Source: Sphingomonadales bacterium
GTDB lineage: Bacteria; Pseudomonadota; Alphaproteobacteria; Sphingomonadales; Kordiimonadaceae
Reading direction: 5' to 3'
DNA: 64,000 nt
Assembly (NCBI GenBank): GCA_011088215.1
Contig: JAALKD010000009.1
Span: 1 to 64,000 of the forward strand
Within the stretch, counting starts at the first letter, position 1. Each line of letters begins with the position of its first letter. Both the position numbers and the translations under genes were made by a program. This document shows, piece by piece, positions 43,598 to 53,192 of the stretch. The notes below the pieces were generated by a model. That model saw only the letters and a program-made list of their open reading frames with translations, was not told the origin of the DNA and did not search any database.

Positions 43598-44638
43598 TTA
43601 CGCTGCCATATCGTTAGAAGAAGGAATGCAACTACGCAGAAAATGTCCGATCATAACCAGTGAGGTTTTGCTTTCAGGAAGAAGACCCGAAAGCTTTTGC
43701 CAGACGTGCGGCATCTCATCCCATACATCGAGGCGTGCTCGCCCGCCTGCTTTTCGGATACCGTTAACAATCGAGTGTGAATCGTCTAACAGCATATCTG
43801 CTCCGCTGGCATGCACCAAGGTGTTAGGCATCCCGTGCAGGTCAGCAAGCGCAGGTGAAACAAGTGTGTGGTGTGCAGATGCACCTTGTCGGTATGCTGT
43901 CGCAAACATGGAAATAAATTCTAAATCTGACATGAAAAGATCGGATTTGGCGTTCTCAACGATTGATGCTCCTGAGAAGGTTAGATCAGCCCAAGGGCAT
44001 AAGGCGACATAAGCTTCAGGTAAGGGGATATTGTTGTCGCGCATAGCGATAAGAGCTGCCAATGCGATTCCTGCGCCCGCAGAATCTCCAACTATTGCAA
44101 TTTTCTTTTCAGAAAGCCCTTGGTTCAGAAGCCATTTGTAGCACTTGACCACATCTTCAATGCCATCGGGAAACGGATGCTCGGGCGCAAGACCAAAGTC
44201 AACAGCAAGAACCCGTGCCTGGCCCTGATTGGCAAGATTATCAGCTAGCTTGCTATGGAGTTTTGTGCGTTCAAGGCAATAGCTACCGCCGTGCACATAG
44301 AGAATTGTTCGTTCATATGACTGATTTATGTCGGATTTTTTTTCTTCGGGTAAAAACCATATGCTTGGAACAGGACACCCTTCCGCAGGGGCACCATGCG
44401 GCGTGCGCATTAACCCGGAAATGTATCCTTCTGTCTTGGTGAAAGTGCTGCGTACTTTATTCCAATCAAGATCGGTGTTGGTTGAGGCCTTTCTCGGTAG
44501 ACGTTTCATTATACCAATAACTAATCTGATGTACCCAGCGCCCAGGCGCGCAACGATACCTGCGCGATAGGGCTCGGGTGTCGCTGACCACCATTCGGGA
44601 CTTCCGATTGTTAGCTCGTTTGCGAGAAGTTTTTCCAT
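43598..44638 (-). CDS. HSL-family alpha/beta hydrolase (esterase)
   Basis: About 346 residues. An ATG at 44656 is in frame, but the one at 44638 has GGAG 7 bases upstream and is preferred. In the numbering from 44656, the family motifs are complete: oxyanion HGG (122-124), the nucleophile Ser192 in GDSAGAG, Asp287 in HASGADMLLDDS and His317 in MPHVWQ. No signal peptide, so it is cytoplasmic. It hydrolyses carboxyl esters; the substrate is unknown. It is divergent from the RTX gene and co-directional with the LuxR regulator. It is a distant relative of the broken esterase at 16417. Confidence 0.9.
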   Translation of the reverse strand: MEKLLANELTIGSPEWWSATPEPYRAGIVARLGAGYIRLVIGIMKRLPRKASTNTDLDWNKVRSTFTKTEGYISGLMRTPHGAPAEGCPVPSIWFLPEEKKSDINQSYERTILYVHGGSYCLERTKLHSKLADNLANQGQARVLAVDFGLAPEHPFPDGIEDVVKCYKWLLNQGLSEKKIAIVGDSAGAGIALAALIAMRDNNIPLPEAYVALCPWADLTFSGASIVENAKSDLFMSDLEFISMFATAYRQGASAHHTLVSPALADLHGMPNTLVHASGADMLLDDSHSIVNGIRKAGGRARLDVWDEMPHVWQKLSGLLPESKTSLVMIGHFLRSCIPSSNDMAA

Positions 44639-44681
44639 GCCTATCTCCATTGCCACATCATCATAATAGATGAAAATCGCG

Positions 44682-44709
44682 AAAACATCATCATTTTTGA
44701 TGATGTTTT
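44682..44709. promoter_or_regulatory. Perfect 12-bp inverted repeat in a divergent promoter region
   Basis: AAAACATCATCA and TGATGATGTTTT flank a TTTT spacer, giving a 28-base palindrome between the esterase (minus) and RTX (plus) genes. A further partial ATCATCA copy lies at about 44655-44662. It could be an operator for a dimeric regulator or a bidirectional hairpin. The nearest regulator gene is the LuxR type at 42777. Confidence 0.55.
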
Positions 44710-44797
44710 GAAAATACTACGCTCTTAGCATCCAAATACAGCAGATGCCAAGAGCAGGCGTGTGCTCGAGAAATCAACTCAAACGGGGAGTGCACCA

Positions 44798-46174
44798 ATG
44801 GCCACCATTATTGGAACAACAGGTAACGATACACTGAGTGGCACGAGCGCGGCAGATACGTTGAGAGGAGAAGCTGGTGACGATTCATTGTCAGCTGGTG
44901 CAGGCGATGATGTACTTAGGGGCGGCCCAGGTAATGATACTTTAAGAGGCGGCAACGGCAACGATGTTTTGGATGGCAGTGCTGGCGGGATGAATATTCT
45001 TGATGGCGGAGCCGGTAACGATAATCTGAGTGGCGGAGGTGATGCAGAAACGTTGGAAGGCGGCGAAGGTAATGATTTCCTTTTTGGCGGTGCGGGCAAT
45101 GACAGACTTGTTCCAGGAGGCGGTAATGACACGCTGAGAGGAGCAGCTGGTGCTGATATTTTCGTGTTGGACGCCTTGAATGACATCGGAAAAAAAACTA
45201 TCAGCGATCTAGATTTTTTGTCAGATACAATTGATTTTACTGGTGTATTCAATGACTTGAATGACTTGGCCGGCTCTGTAAGCTCGTCAGGATCTAACGT
45301 TTTGGTCGATTTGGGTGATGGCGATTCTGTGCTCATTGAAAATATTACAACAGCCAATTTTTTGCTGACTAATTTTTCTTTCAATACTCCTGGAGTTGCA
45401 CTACCGGATACACCGTCTGCTTCGACGGTGCCTACTAACCCTGTTACGCTAACAGAAGGTGATGCCAGCACAGGTACTGACAATGTTCAGGGATCCAGTT
45501 TTCCAGATGATATAGCCACAGGCTCCGGTGACGATGTGGTTGACGCCGGAGGCGGCGACGACATCGTTGATGGCGGTGCAGGCGATGATTTTCTTCTGGG
45601 TGGGCGCGGCGACGACTCGGTTAAGGGCGGAACCGGCAATGACTTTGTTGTTGGAGGAAGTGGTAATGACGTGTCATTTGCGGGACCCGGCGACATGGGA
45701 AATGACACGTCGCAAGGCGGCGCAGGCAACGACTTAATCGGTGGCGGCGCAGGCGACGACATACTTGTCGGTGGTAATTTTGGACTCAGCGTTACGCTGT
45801 TTAACGTTGGGAATTCTGGTAATGACATATTGTTCGGCGGCGCAGGAAATGACCTTATAGTCGGGGGTTCATATAATGACGCGACCAATACTGTGGTTAA
45901 CACCGATGAAGGCGCAAACACGCTATATGGAGGGTCTGGAGACGACACCGTTTTCGGCAGCAATGGAGCAGATGTTGCAGGCGGTGGGCCCGGGGATGAT
46001 ACGGCTGATGGCGGTGCTGGCAATGATCAGGTTTTTGGCGGAGCGGGTGATGATGACGTGATGGGCAGCGCCGGAGATGACGAATTATATGGTGGTGCCG
46101 GCAGCGATATTGTGGATGGCGGTGAAGGCAATGATTTGATCTATGGCGACGCTGATGAGATGGTCGACAGGTGA
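44798..46174 (+). CDS. RTX (haemolysin-type calcium-binding repeat) protein
   Basis: 458 residues from the ATG at 44798 (CGGGGAG 7 bases before it); the earlier frame start at 44762 lacks such a site. Two blocks of GGxGxDxL nonapeptide repeats lie at about 6-130 and 235-455, separated by a non-repeat segment with IFVLDALNDIGKKTISDLDF, typical of the beta-strand that closes RTX rolls. Such repeats fold on binding calcium outside the cell, usually after type I secretion. There is no N-terminal signal peptide, which fits, but no type I exporter gene is nearby and the last residues (DLIYGDADEMVDR) end abruptly without a typical C-terminal export signal. No enzymatic domain is seen. Confidence 0.88.
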   Translation: MATIIGTTGNDTLSGTSAADTLRGEAGDDSLSAGAGDDVLRGGPGNDTLRGGNGNDVLDGSAGGMNILDGGAGNDNLSGGGDAETLEGGEGNDFLFGGAGNDRLVPGGGNDTLRGAAGADIFVLDALNDIGKKTISDLDFLSDTIDFTGVFNDLNDLAGSVSSSGSNVLVDLGDGDSVLIENITTANFLLTNFSFNTPGVALPDTPSASTVPTNPVTLTEGDASTGTDNVQGSSFPDDIATGSGDDVVDAGGGDDIVDGGAGDDFLLGGRGDDSVKGGTGNDFVVGGSGNDVSFAGPGDMGNDTSQGGAGNDLIGGGAGDDILVGGNFGLSVTLFNVGNSGNDILFGGAGNDLIVGGSYNDATNTVVNTDEGANTLYGGSGDDTVFGSNGADVAGGGPGDDTADGGAGNDQVFGGAGDDDVMGSAGDDELYGGAGSDIVDGGEGNDLIYGDADEMVDR

Positions 46175-46237
46175 TGCGGTGATCTCTGCCCCCACCATCT
46201 GTGATCTGGCTAAATTGCCTTGTCATTTGTCGTTCGA

Positions 46238-46816
46238 TTATCGCCGTGCACGGCTTAGTTCGGCAAGGCAAATAATTGCCCCGACGCCAATGGCGGTTGT
46301 GGGATCGAAGACTGTTAGTGCCCAATGGGTGAAGGTTAATGCGGAGGCAACATACACTGATCGGTGGAGCGTTTTCCAGCGACGGCCTAGTCTGCGGACA
46401 GACGTGTCATTGCTTGTGATTGCTAATAAAATAAACACCACGAAGGCAATCCAGCCGGTCAGCAGTGACGGGTCCTGGCCTTCTTTGATGACCAGACCTG
46501 CCGTCCACTTTTTGTCCAGATAAATGACCGTATGCAGTAGGGCGAAGCTGAAACTGGCGACACCAAGCGCCCGCCGATGCCGTAGCAGCAGGCGTATTTC
46601 CTGTCGCTTAGGAAACCATTGTTTCAATGGGGTTACAAGCAAGGCTGCGCATAAAAACCCAACGCTCCATTGGCCCGTTAAGTGAATTGTTTCGCCGTAG
46701 GAAATATGGTCAAGCCCGCGCGCGATAATAATATAGAAAGCGGGTAGTGCCAGCAGTGGCCAGGCGAGCGATCGCCGCGCCAAAGCCGCAGCAATCATGG
46801 AGGGCAATGTCATCAT
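46238..46816 (-). CDS. Ferric-reductase-like transmembrane protein (MsrQ-like)
   Basis: 192 residues with about five or six hydrophobic segments (LAWPLLALPAFYIIIARGL, SVGFLCAALLVTPL, RRALGVASFSFALLHTVIYL, LTGWIAFVVFILLAITS, HRSVYVASALTFTHWAL). Conserved histidines in paired helices (LLH and LHRSVYV) are the usual haem ligands of the ferric reductase / MsrQ domain family. It would pass electrons across the inner membrane to a periplasmic partner. It lies 48 bases after the HHH lipoprotein gene on the same strand, probably in one operon. No MsrP gene is seen in the window. Confidence 0.8.
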   Translation of the reverse strand: MMTLPSMIAAALARRSLAWPLLALPAFYIIIARGLDHISYGETIHLTGQWSVGFLCAALLVTPLKQWFPKRQEIRLLLRHRRALGVASFSFALLHTVIYLDKKWTAGLVIKEGQDPSLLTGWIAFVVFILLAITSNDTSVRRLGRRWKTLHRSVYVASALTFTHWALTVFDPTTAIGVGAIICLAELSRARR

Positions 46817-46864
46817 TGGTGCTCCGGCTGCGACTTAATTGGCGACCTGGCCATGAGTTTTTTT

Positions 46865-47365
46865 CTAGTCGAGTGTTACGTAACGCTTCAGGTTTTCAAC
46901 CTCAGCATCGCTAACATATTTGCTCATTTCGCGAGCGAAATCATCCAACGATGCATAGGGCCGATATTCATCAAATTCATGGGCCAAATGACGCGGGGTG
47001 AGTGACGATGGTATTAGTTTGTAATCATCTTCAGAGCCCGTGTTCAGGCCAACTTTGATGAACATTATGCTGTATAGGGCTTTGACCGCTGCCGAGTTTT
47101 TACTTTCGCCGATAACCGCGTGGAGAGCCGACATGGATGCAAATGGGCGTCCACTGACGATTGCGGCAACATCAGTCTCACTAAGGCCGGTAATGGCAGT
47201 CAATTGTGCTTCGGTTGCGTCGTTGGGGTTAATTAATGGTGCGGATGAAAACATGTGAACAGTTTCCCCGGCCGATGTGCTCTCGCCCTCGTTTTCGCTG
47301 CAAGAGGTTAAAGCGAATCCGCTAAACATTGCGATACCGATCATCAATTGTTTCATAGGTGCCAT
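46865..47365 (-). CDS. Lipoprotein with helix-hairpin-helix domain
   Basis: 166 residues from the ATG at 47365, which has GGAG about 8 bases upstream; the ATG at 47389 lacks one. The N-terminus is a lipoprotein signal (KQLMIGIAMFSGFALTSC, lipobox LTSC). A ComEA-like helix-hairpin-helix segment follows (INPNDATEAQLTAITGLSET, then VAAIVSGRPFASMSALH). Such domains bind DNA or act as protein-contact modules. A second HHH-like piece (RPYASLDDFAREMSKYVSD) is near the C-terminus. It pairs with the downstream membrane reductase-like gene; its role is not known. Confidence 0.78.
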   Translation of the reverse strand: MAPMKQLMIGIAMFSGFALTSCSENEGESTSAGETVHMFSSAPLINPNDATEAQLTAITGLSETDVAAIVSGRPFASMSALHAVIGESKNSAAVKALYSIMFIKVGLNTGSEDDYKLIPSSLTPRHLAHEFDEYRPYASLDDFAREMSKYVSDAEVENLKRYVTLD

Positions 47366-47461
47366 GGGTGTCTCCGTCCTTTTCGTCAAAATACGCTATT
47401 CAAGTATTTTTTATACACCCAAATTCCACCTATCCCAGCTATTTATTTGCTATTATTGCTT

Positions 47462-48334
47462 CTATTCTGCAGCTTCGATTTTCTCTTGCGTTTTTAACTC
47501 AAAATCGGTGGCATCATTGCGGTTCCGCAGCTGGCTGGCGGGGTCACCCCAGGCGCGGTTTACCATCTTTCCACGCTTCACTGCCGGACGGGCGGCAATT
47601 TCTGCGGTCCAGCGTTGTAGGTTCTTGTATGATTTAACGTCGAGGAACTCTTCAGCGTCATACAACAAGCCTAGAGCCAAGGCGCCGTACCACGAGAAGA
47701 CGGCAATATCTGCAATGCTATATTCGTCGCCAGCCATATATGTATTATCAGCCAGGTGTTGATCCAGCACATCCATCTGGCGTTTCACTTCCATGGCAAA
47801 ACGATTAATAGCATATTCGATTTTAGTTGGTGCATAGGCGTAAAAATGCCCGAAACCGCCACCCAAATAGGGAGCACTGCCCATTTGCCAAAATAGCCAG
47901 TTCATGCATTCCGCACGCGCCGCTGCGTCAGTTGGGATGAGCTCGCCAAATTTCTCGGCCAGATACAAAAGAATTGATCCGGACTCGAACAGGCGGGTTG
48001 GCGTTTCGGCGCCGTGGTCCATCATGGCGGGGATTTTTGAATTTGGATTGATATCCACAAAGCCTGAACCGAACTGCTCGCCTTCGCCGATATTGATTAG
48101 CCACGCGTCATACTCGGCACCTGAATGTCCCAGTGCCAGCAACTCTTCCAGCATAACGGTTACTTTTACTCCGTTGGGTGTTGCTAGCGAGTATAGCTGG
48201 AAAGGATGTTTGCCAACCGGCAGGTCTTTGTCTGCGATTGGGCCTGCGATGGGGCGGTTAATGTTAGCCCAGTTGCTGTCGCCGTCCTTGTTCCACGTCC
48301 AAACTTTTGGGGGTGTATACTCGGTGTCACTCAT
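47462..48334 (-). CDS. yghU: Glutathione transferase, YghU family (disulfide-bond oxidoreductase)
   Basis: 290 residues from the ATG at 48334 (MSDTEYTPPKVWTWNKDGDS), matching the N-terminus of E. coli YghU closely; the upstream extension to 48427 is not part of the family. The GST N-domain contains ATPNGVKVTVMLEELLALG and NPNSKIPAMMDH, with the ESGSILLYLAEKFG glutathione-binding region. The C-domain contains APYLGGGFGHFYAYAPTKIEYA. YghU has glutathione-dependent disulfide reductase and peroxidase-type activity in the cytoplasm. It is single and divergent from the propeller gene at 48538. Confidence 0.93.
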   Translation of the reverse strand: MSDTEYTPPKVWTWNKDGDSNWANINRPIAGPIADKDLPVGKHPFQLYSLATPNGVKVTVMLEELLALGHSGAEYDAWLINIGEGEQFGSGFVDINPNSKIPAMMDHGAETPTRLFESGSILLYLAEKFGELIPTDAAARAECMNWLFWQMGSAPYLGGGFGHFYAYAPTKIEYAINRFAMEVKRQMDVLDQHLADNTYMAGDEYSIADIAVFSWYGALALGLLYDAEEFLDVKSYKNLQRWTAEIAARPAVKRGKMVNRAWGDPASQLRNRNDATDFELKTQEKIEAAE

Positions 48335-48537
48335 AAGAATTTCCTTGTGAATAGTCTTCTGGCTGCTGTTCAGCCAACGGTGCCATCGCCATAACATAGT
48401 GCGTAACCTGAATTGTGAAAGAGGCATGCCGGGTTTTGTACAGCTTTAGGTAAAACTATATTCTAACCTGGAAATTAGATAATATGACTCCTGCGAATGA
48501 AATTTGGCTATCATGGCGACACAACTAGTGGAGGGGT

Positions 48538-49797
48538 GTGATGATAAACAAGCATGCAACCATAATGATCGCAGCGCTGATGAGCGGGATGATCTCCCTA
48601 AGCGCAAGCAGCCAATCACGGAATGTGGGGCTGCCCGATGGAGGCGGAAAACAACTGGTTGAGGACGTTTGCACTGCCTGCCACCGAACCAATATGATCA
48701 CTCGCAGTTCCGGCTATACTCACGAAGATTGGGTCGAATTGACTGGCACGATGATCGACTTCGGGGATGATAAGGAAACACTGGGCGAAATTACAGCCTA
48801 CCTGGCGAAGCATTTCCCGCCCAATAACAAACGTCTATCAAAGCTGGTGCCAGGCGACGTGAAACTGTCCTTTAAGGAATGGCAGGTGCCGACTCTGGGT
48901 CAACGGTCACGTGACCCTGTGGAAGCCGCTGATGGATCTATCTGGTGGGCGGGCCAATCGGGCAATCTGATTGGGCGCATCAATCCGGCAACGGGCGAGA
49001 TGACGGAATATCCGCTTCCTGCCAGCGCCATGCCGCATTCTGTTACCGTCGGACCTGACGGGGACGTTTGGTATACTGGCAATAAAAACGGAACCATGGG
49101 CAGGCTTAACCCCGCCACGGGGCAGATCAAGGTGTACCCCATGCCGGACCCGGCGGCGCGAGACCCCCACACTGCCGTGTTCGACCGGCAGGGCATCCTG
49201 TGGTTTACCCTGCAACAAAGCAATATGGTTGGCCGGGTAGACCCTGCATCGGGTGACATTAAGCTGGTAACTATGAAAACGCCGCGTTCCCGGCCTTATG
49301 GTATAAAAGTGGACGCAGATGGTGCGTTGTGGGTGGCCTGCAATGGCAGCAATTGTTTGGTCAAAGTTGACCCGGCGACTATGGAACTGACCGAAGTTAA
49401 GCTGCCGATCCCCGCGACAACCGTGCGGCGGCTGGACATCGACGGTGACGGCATAATTTGGTATGTGAACTCGTCGCAGGGACGGTTGGGTCGTTATAAC
49501 CCGGCGAACGGTGATATTAAGGAATGGCCGTCACCCAGTGGACCAAAGTCTCATCCATATGCGCTGGTAGTTGTGGACGGTATCGTTTGGTACAACGAGT
49601 CCGGTAAACGACCTGATGCGCTGGTTCGGTTTGATCCCAAAACCGAGACGTTCCAGAGTTGGGCAGTACCGTCAGGCGATATTTATGCCGGCATCATCCG
49701 GCATATGCGGCCCACCAAAGAGGGTAATTTGCTGATCCACCAAACCAGCACCAACAAAATTATGTTGGTAACTCCAAAGGATGAGGGCGCGCGCTAA
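48538..49797 (+). CDS. Cytochrome-c-like / virginiamycin-B-lyase-like propeller fusion
   Basis: 419 residues. Signal peptide about 1-25. A short cytochrome c-like domain carries one haem motif, CTACH (Cys45, Cys48, His49; about 35-95). The rest is a seven-bladed Vgb/NHL-type propeller with repeats such as GRINPATGEMTEYPLP, DGDVWYTGNKNGTMGRLNP and DGIVWYNESGKRPDALVRFD. Haem attachment would occur in the periplasm. True Vgb lyases are cytoplasmic and lack haem, so antibiotic inactivation is not implied. A sensor or electron-transfer role, perhaps with the sugar dehydrogenase downstream, is inferred. Confidence 0.82.
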   Translation: MMINKHATIMIAALMSGMISLSASSQSRNVGLPDGGGKQLVEDVCTACHRTNMITRSSGYTHEDWVELTGTMIDFGDDKETLGEITAYLAKHFPPNNKRLSKLVPGDVKLSFKEWQVPTLGQRSRDPVEAADGSIWWAGQSGNLIGRINPATGEMTEYPLPASAMPHSVTVGPDGDVWYTGNKNGTMGRLNPATGQIKVYPMPDPAARDPHTAVFDRQGILWFTLQQSNMVGRVDPASGDIKLVTMKTPRSRPYGIKVDADGALWVACNGSNCLVKVDPATMELTEVKLPIPATTVRRLDIDGDGIIWYVNSSQGRLGRYNPANGDIKEWPSPSGPKSHPYALVVVDGIVWYNESGKRPDALVRFDPKTETFQSWAVPSGDIYAGIIRHMRPTKEGNLLIHQTSTNKIMLVTPKDEGAR

Positions 49798-49927
49798 TTC
49801 ACGGGTGCTTAGACGATTGGTTTGTAACCTTAGTTATATTGTTTAGCGTATATAGTTAGGTTATATTGTTGCGTAAATTCAAGTCGTTACACACGATGGT
49901 AGCCGCAACAGGTGCTTAGGGGATTTT

Positions 49928-51088
49928 ATGCGCAGTTTTTCATATCTCACTCGAACAACACTTGTGTTGGCTTTTGCCTTTGTTACTTTGCACAAAGGCG
50001 TGGGCGCGCGACAAGAACCAGATGATGGCACATCGGTAGTCAGTGAAGCTGCCACCTTTAAAGTCGAAGTTGTGACCGAAGACATGGATGTTCCATGGAC
50101 CATGGAATTCTTGCCAGACGGTACGGCGTTGGTCGGCGAACGCGAGCCCGGCACCCTCTACCGTCTGGATGTTAAAACAGGTACGCGTGCAGCTATTTCC
50201 GGCCTGCCAGATATGCTGCGTGATCGAAAATTAAGTTCGGGTCTTTTTGACGTACGGGCGCACCCGGATTTTGCCCAAAACGGATGGGTGTACCTAGCAT
50301 ACGGCATTGGAAATGCAGAAGGAAATGGATTGGCTATTGATCGGTTCAAGCTGTCAGACAATGCGCTATCTGACGGCGAGCGGCTGTTTGAATCCACGCC
50401 AAAAATTGCCGGGAAATGGCATTTCGGCGGCCGCATGATATTCTCAAACGGTTACCTATTCTTGACCACCGGCGATGGCTACGATCATTCTGCCTTGGCG
50501 CAGAAACTTGACGCACACGCAGGTAAAATCCTGCGGTTGCACGACGATGGTCGCTTGCCTGACGACAACCCCTTTGTGGGTGTTGATGGTGCATTGCCGG
50601 AAATCTGGTCATACGGCGTGCGCAATCCGCAAGGCATGGATGCGCACCCTGTAACTGGTGAGATATGGACTAACGAGCACGGGCCACAAGGGGGTGATGA
50701 AATTAACATCGCACGCGCCGGTAAAAATTACGGCTGGCCGGTGATCACTTACGGTGAAGAATATGGCGGTGGCCCTATCGGTGACGGCATCACCCACAAA
50801 CAGGACATGGAGCAGCCGCTTTACTATTGGGTGCCATCAATCGCCCCGAGTGGTATGGAGTTTTACGGCAGCGACGTATTCCCGCGCTGGCGCGGCAACC
50901 TGTTTGTTGGAGCGCTGGCAAAAACCCATATTAACCGGCTGGTTATCGATGGCGACCGTGTCATGCATGAAGAGCGGCTCTTGGTCGACAAGGGCTGGCG
51001 CGTTCGGTTTATCGAAGAAGGCCCGGATGGGCATCTGTATTTCGGTGTTGACGCCGGCATGATCATGCGACTGGTTCCTGCCAATTAA
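49928..51088 (+). CDS. PQQ-dependent aldose sugar dehydrogenase family protein (GSDH/YliI-like)
   Basis: 386 residues with an N-terminal signal (FSYLTRTTLVLAFAFVTLHKGVGA). Six-bladed propeller motifs of the soluble glucose/sorbosone dehydrogenase family are present: DVPWTMEFLPDGTALVGERE, FDVRAHPDFAQNGWVYLAY, FGGRMIFSNGYLFLTTGDG, EIWSYGVRNPQGMDAH, WTNEHGPQGGDEINIARAG and IAPSGMEFY. The His in the FGGRM and EHGPQGGDE regions are the usual PQQ and substrate contacts. It oxidises sugars in the periplasm and could donate electrons to a c-type cytochrome, such as the haem domain encoded upstream. Two TTATATTGTT repeats (49834-49843 and 49861-49870) precede it. Confidence 0.88.
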   Translation: MRSFSYLTRTTLVLAFAFVTLHKGVGARQEPDDGTSVVSEAATFKVEVVTEDMDVPWTMEFLPDGTALVGEREPGTLYRLDVKTGTRAAISGLPDMLRDRKLSSGLFDVRAHPDFAQNGWVYLAYGIGNAEGNGLAIDRFKLSDNALSDGERLFESTPKIAGKWHFGGRMIFSNGYLFLTTGDGYDHSALAQKLDAHAGKILRLHDDGRLPDDNPFVGVDGALPEIWSYGVRNPQGMDAHPVTGEIWTNEHGPQGGDEINIARAGKNYGWPVITYGEEYGGGPIGDGITHKQDMEQPLYYWVPSIAPSGMEFYGSDVFPRWRGNLFVGALAKTHINRLVIDGDRVMHEERLLVDKGWRVRFIEEGPDGHLYFGVDAGMIMRLVPAN

Positions 51089-51329
51089 TTCGCGGGCAGA
51101 TTTTGCCTGAACTAATGTTGCCAGCGTGTTTGTGCCTACAAACAGCAGCGCCGGTGGCCGGGCATTTATGAAACAGTTGTTCGAGACAAGTGGCGGCAGC
51201 TTCTCGGCCGGAAACTATCAGACTGCTCATCACTCTTGGGCTCGCCAATCACATGCAAGTCAAACAATTCTGTTTTGGCGGGTTACATCTGCCGTATGAA
51301 CGCCTATGTTAGTAAGCCAATTTTAGTCG

Positions 51330-53192
51330 GTGAAAATAACCATGCGTCCAGCCAAAGACCTGTCAGAGATTTCTGATGATCAAAATCATTGGGCTACCGT
51401 AAAGCGGTTGCTGCCTTACTTGTGGGCGCCGGGTCGCTGGGACCTGCGTTTTCGCTTCATTGCCGCGATGACCCTGCTTGTGTTGGCGAAATCCATCGGT
51501 GTGTATGTGCCGTTTCTGTTCAAGGACGCGGTTGATGTGATCACACCTGGTTTGCGTACAAGCGGTGCAGACATGATTGCGGTGGTGCCGGTTGCGCTCA
51601 TCATTGGCTACGGAGTCGCACGTGTCCTAAACTTGTTGTTCGGCGAATTGCGTGATGCGGTGTTCGTAAAGGTCGGCCAGCACGCTTTGCGCCAAATTGC
51701 CCTTAACACCTTCAGACACTTGCATAAATTGTCCTTGCGGTTTCACATGGAACGTAAGACTGGTGGACTGAGCAGGGTGATCGAGCGTGGCACCCGCGGT
51801 ATCGATTTCCTTCTACGCTTCATGCTTTTCAATATAATGCCCACTTTGCTTGAGATATTTTTGATCTCCAGTATTTTCTGGGTCAAGTTTGGCTTTGTCT
51901 ACGCCGCAGTTACCTTCACGTGCTTGGTCAGCTATATTTATTTTACCGCTACCGTTACCGACTGGCGCTTAAAATTTCGCCGCGAAATGAATGATCAGGA
52001 CACAAAAGCCAACAGCAAAGCAGTGGACAGTCTTCTTAACTTTGAGACGGTTAAATATTTCACGAACGAAGACTATGAAAGCACACGATATGACGTGGCG
52101 CTGGCGAGCTACGAGTCTGCTGCTGTTCGCAGCCAATTGTCGCTAACACTGTTAAACGTTGGGCAGGGCATCATTGTGTCATTGGGCTTGGTGATTGTGC
52201 TGTGGATGGCAGCACAAGGCGTGATTGATGGTCGTTTCACCATTGGTGAATTTGTGTTGGTTAACAGCCTGCTGCTTCAAATATATATGCCGTTAAATTT
52301 TCTTGGGTTTGTTTATCGCGAAATCAAACAGTCGTTAACTGACATGGAAAAAATGTTTGCGGTAATCGATACCAACCCAGATGTTGATGACAAAGAAGAT
52401 GCTGAGAAACTGGTGATAGAAGGCGGTGCCATCGTCTTCAAGGATGTATGTTTTGAATATAATCCGGACCGGCGAATACTACACGGTATCAACTTTGAGG
52501 TTGCAGCGGGAACAACAACAGCCATTGTCGGCGCAAGCGGTGCCGGTAAATCGACAATTTCGCGTATTTTATTCCGGTTTTATGACATTGCTTCAGGTGA
52601 AGTGCTCATCGACGGACAGGATACAGCGTCAGTAACACAGCAAAGTCTGCGCGAACAGATCGGTGTGGTACCGCAAGACACAGTACTTTTTAATGATACG
52701 CTTTTGTACAATATTCGCTACGGTCGGCCCGAGGCCACCGACGATGAGGTAAAAGCCGCCGCCGGGTTGGCGCAAATTCATGACTTTGTTGCTAAACTAC
52801 CAGACGGATACGAAACCCAGGTTGGTGAGCGCGGTTTGAAACTGTCGGGCGGTGAGAAACAAAGAGTTGCCATTGCTCGCACCATATTGAAAAACCCTGC
52901 GATTTTGCTGTTGGATGAGGCGACATCTGCATTGGATAGCCATACCGAGCAAGAAATTCAGTCTGCTTTTGAGGAAATTTCAGCGGGCAGGACCACGCTT
53001 GTGATCGCGCATCGGCTGTCAACGGTGGTTAAAGCAGACGAGATTTTGGTCATGGATGACGGGCATATTATTGAGCGCGGCACCCATGATGCACTGATCG
53101 CGATGGGGGGAGCTTACCACGCTATGTGGCAGCGCCAGCGCGAAGTTTCAGAAGCTGAGGAAAAGCTCGTCGAGCTGTTAGAAACCCTGTAA
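51330..53192 (+). CDS. ABC exporter, ATM1 / heavy-metal type (fused permease-ATPase)
   Basis: 620 residues. Start at GTG 51330 or ATG 51342; neither has a clear ribosome binding site. The N-half has about six membrane helices (for example FRFIAAMTLLVLAKSIGVYV and GIIVSLGLVIVLWMA). The ATPase has Walker A GASGAGKST (about 400), signature LSGGE, Walker B AILLLDEATSALD and the H-loop VIAHRLSTV. YFTNEDYE in the coupling region is typical of the mitochondrial Atm1 subgroup. Relatives export glutathione-linked sulfur or metal conjugates from the cytoplasm, connected with iron-sulfur and metal handling. It precedes a TonB receptor and a PepSY gene, which suggests metal-related physiology. Confidence 0.92.
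   Translation: MKITMRPAKDLSEISDDQNHWATVKRLLPYLWAPGRWDLRFRFIAAMTLLVLAKSIGVYVPFLFKDAVDVITPGLRTSGADMIAVVPVALIIGYGVARVLNLLFGELRDAVFVKVGQHALRQIALNTFRHLHKLSLRFHMERKTGGLSRVIERGTRGIDFLLRFMLFNIMPTLLEIFLISSIFWVKFGFVYAAVTFTCLVSYIYFTATVTDWRLKFRREMNDQDTKANSKAVDSLLNFETVKYFTNEDYESTRYDVALASYESAAVRSQLSLTLLNVGQGIIVSLGLVIVLWMAAQGVIDGRFTIGEFVLVNSLLLQIYMPLNFLGFVYREIKQSLTDMEKMFAVIDTNPDVDDKEDAEKLVIEGGAIVFKDVCFEYNPDRRILHGINFEVAAGTTTAIVGASGAGKSTISRILFRFYDIASGEVLIDGQDTASVTQQSLREQIGVVPQDTVLFNDTLLYNIRYGRPEATDDEVKAAAGLAQIHDFVAKLPDGYETQVGERGLKLSGGEKQRVAIARTILKNPAILLLDEATSALDSHTEQEIQSAFEEISAGRTTLVIAHRLSTVVKADEILVMDDGHIIERGTHDALIAMGGAYHAMWQRQREVSEAEEKLVELLETL

Noticed and set aside
44779..46023. Minus-strand Ser/Pro-rich frames opposite the RTX gene
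   Set aside because: They are complements of the GGxGxDxL repeats with no start signals; shadow frames.
48538..49797. Streptogramin resistance (Vgb lyase) gene
   Set aside because: The protein has a signal peptide and a fused cytochrome motif. Propeller similarity alone does not imply the lyase.
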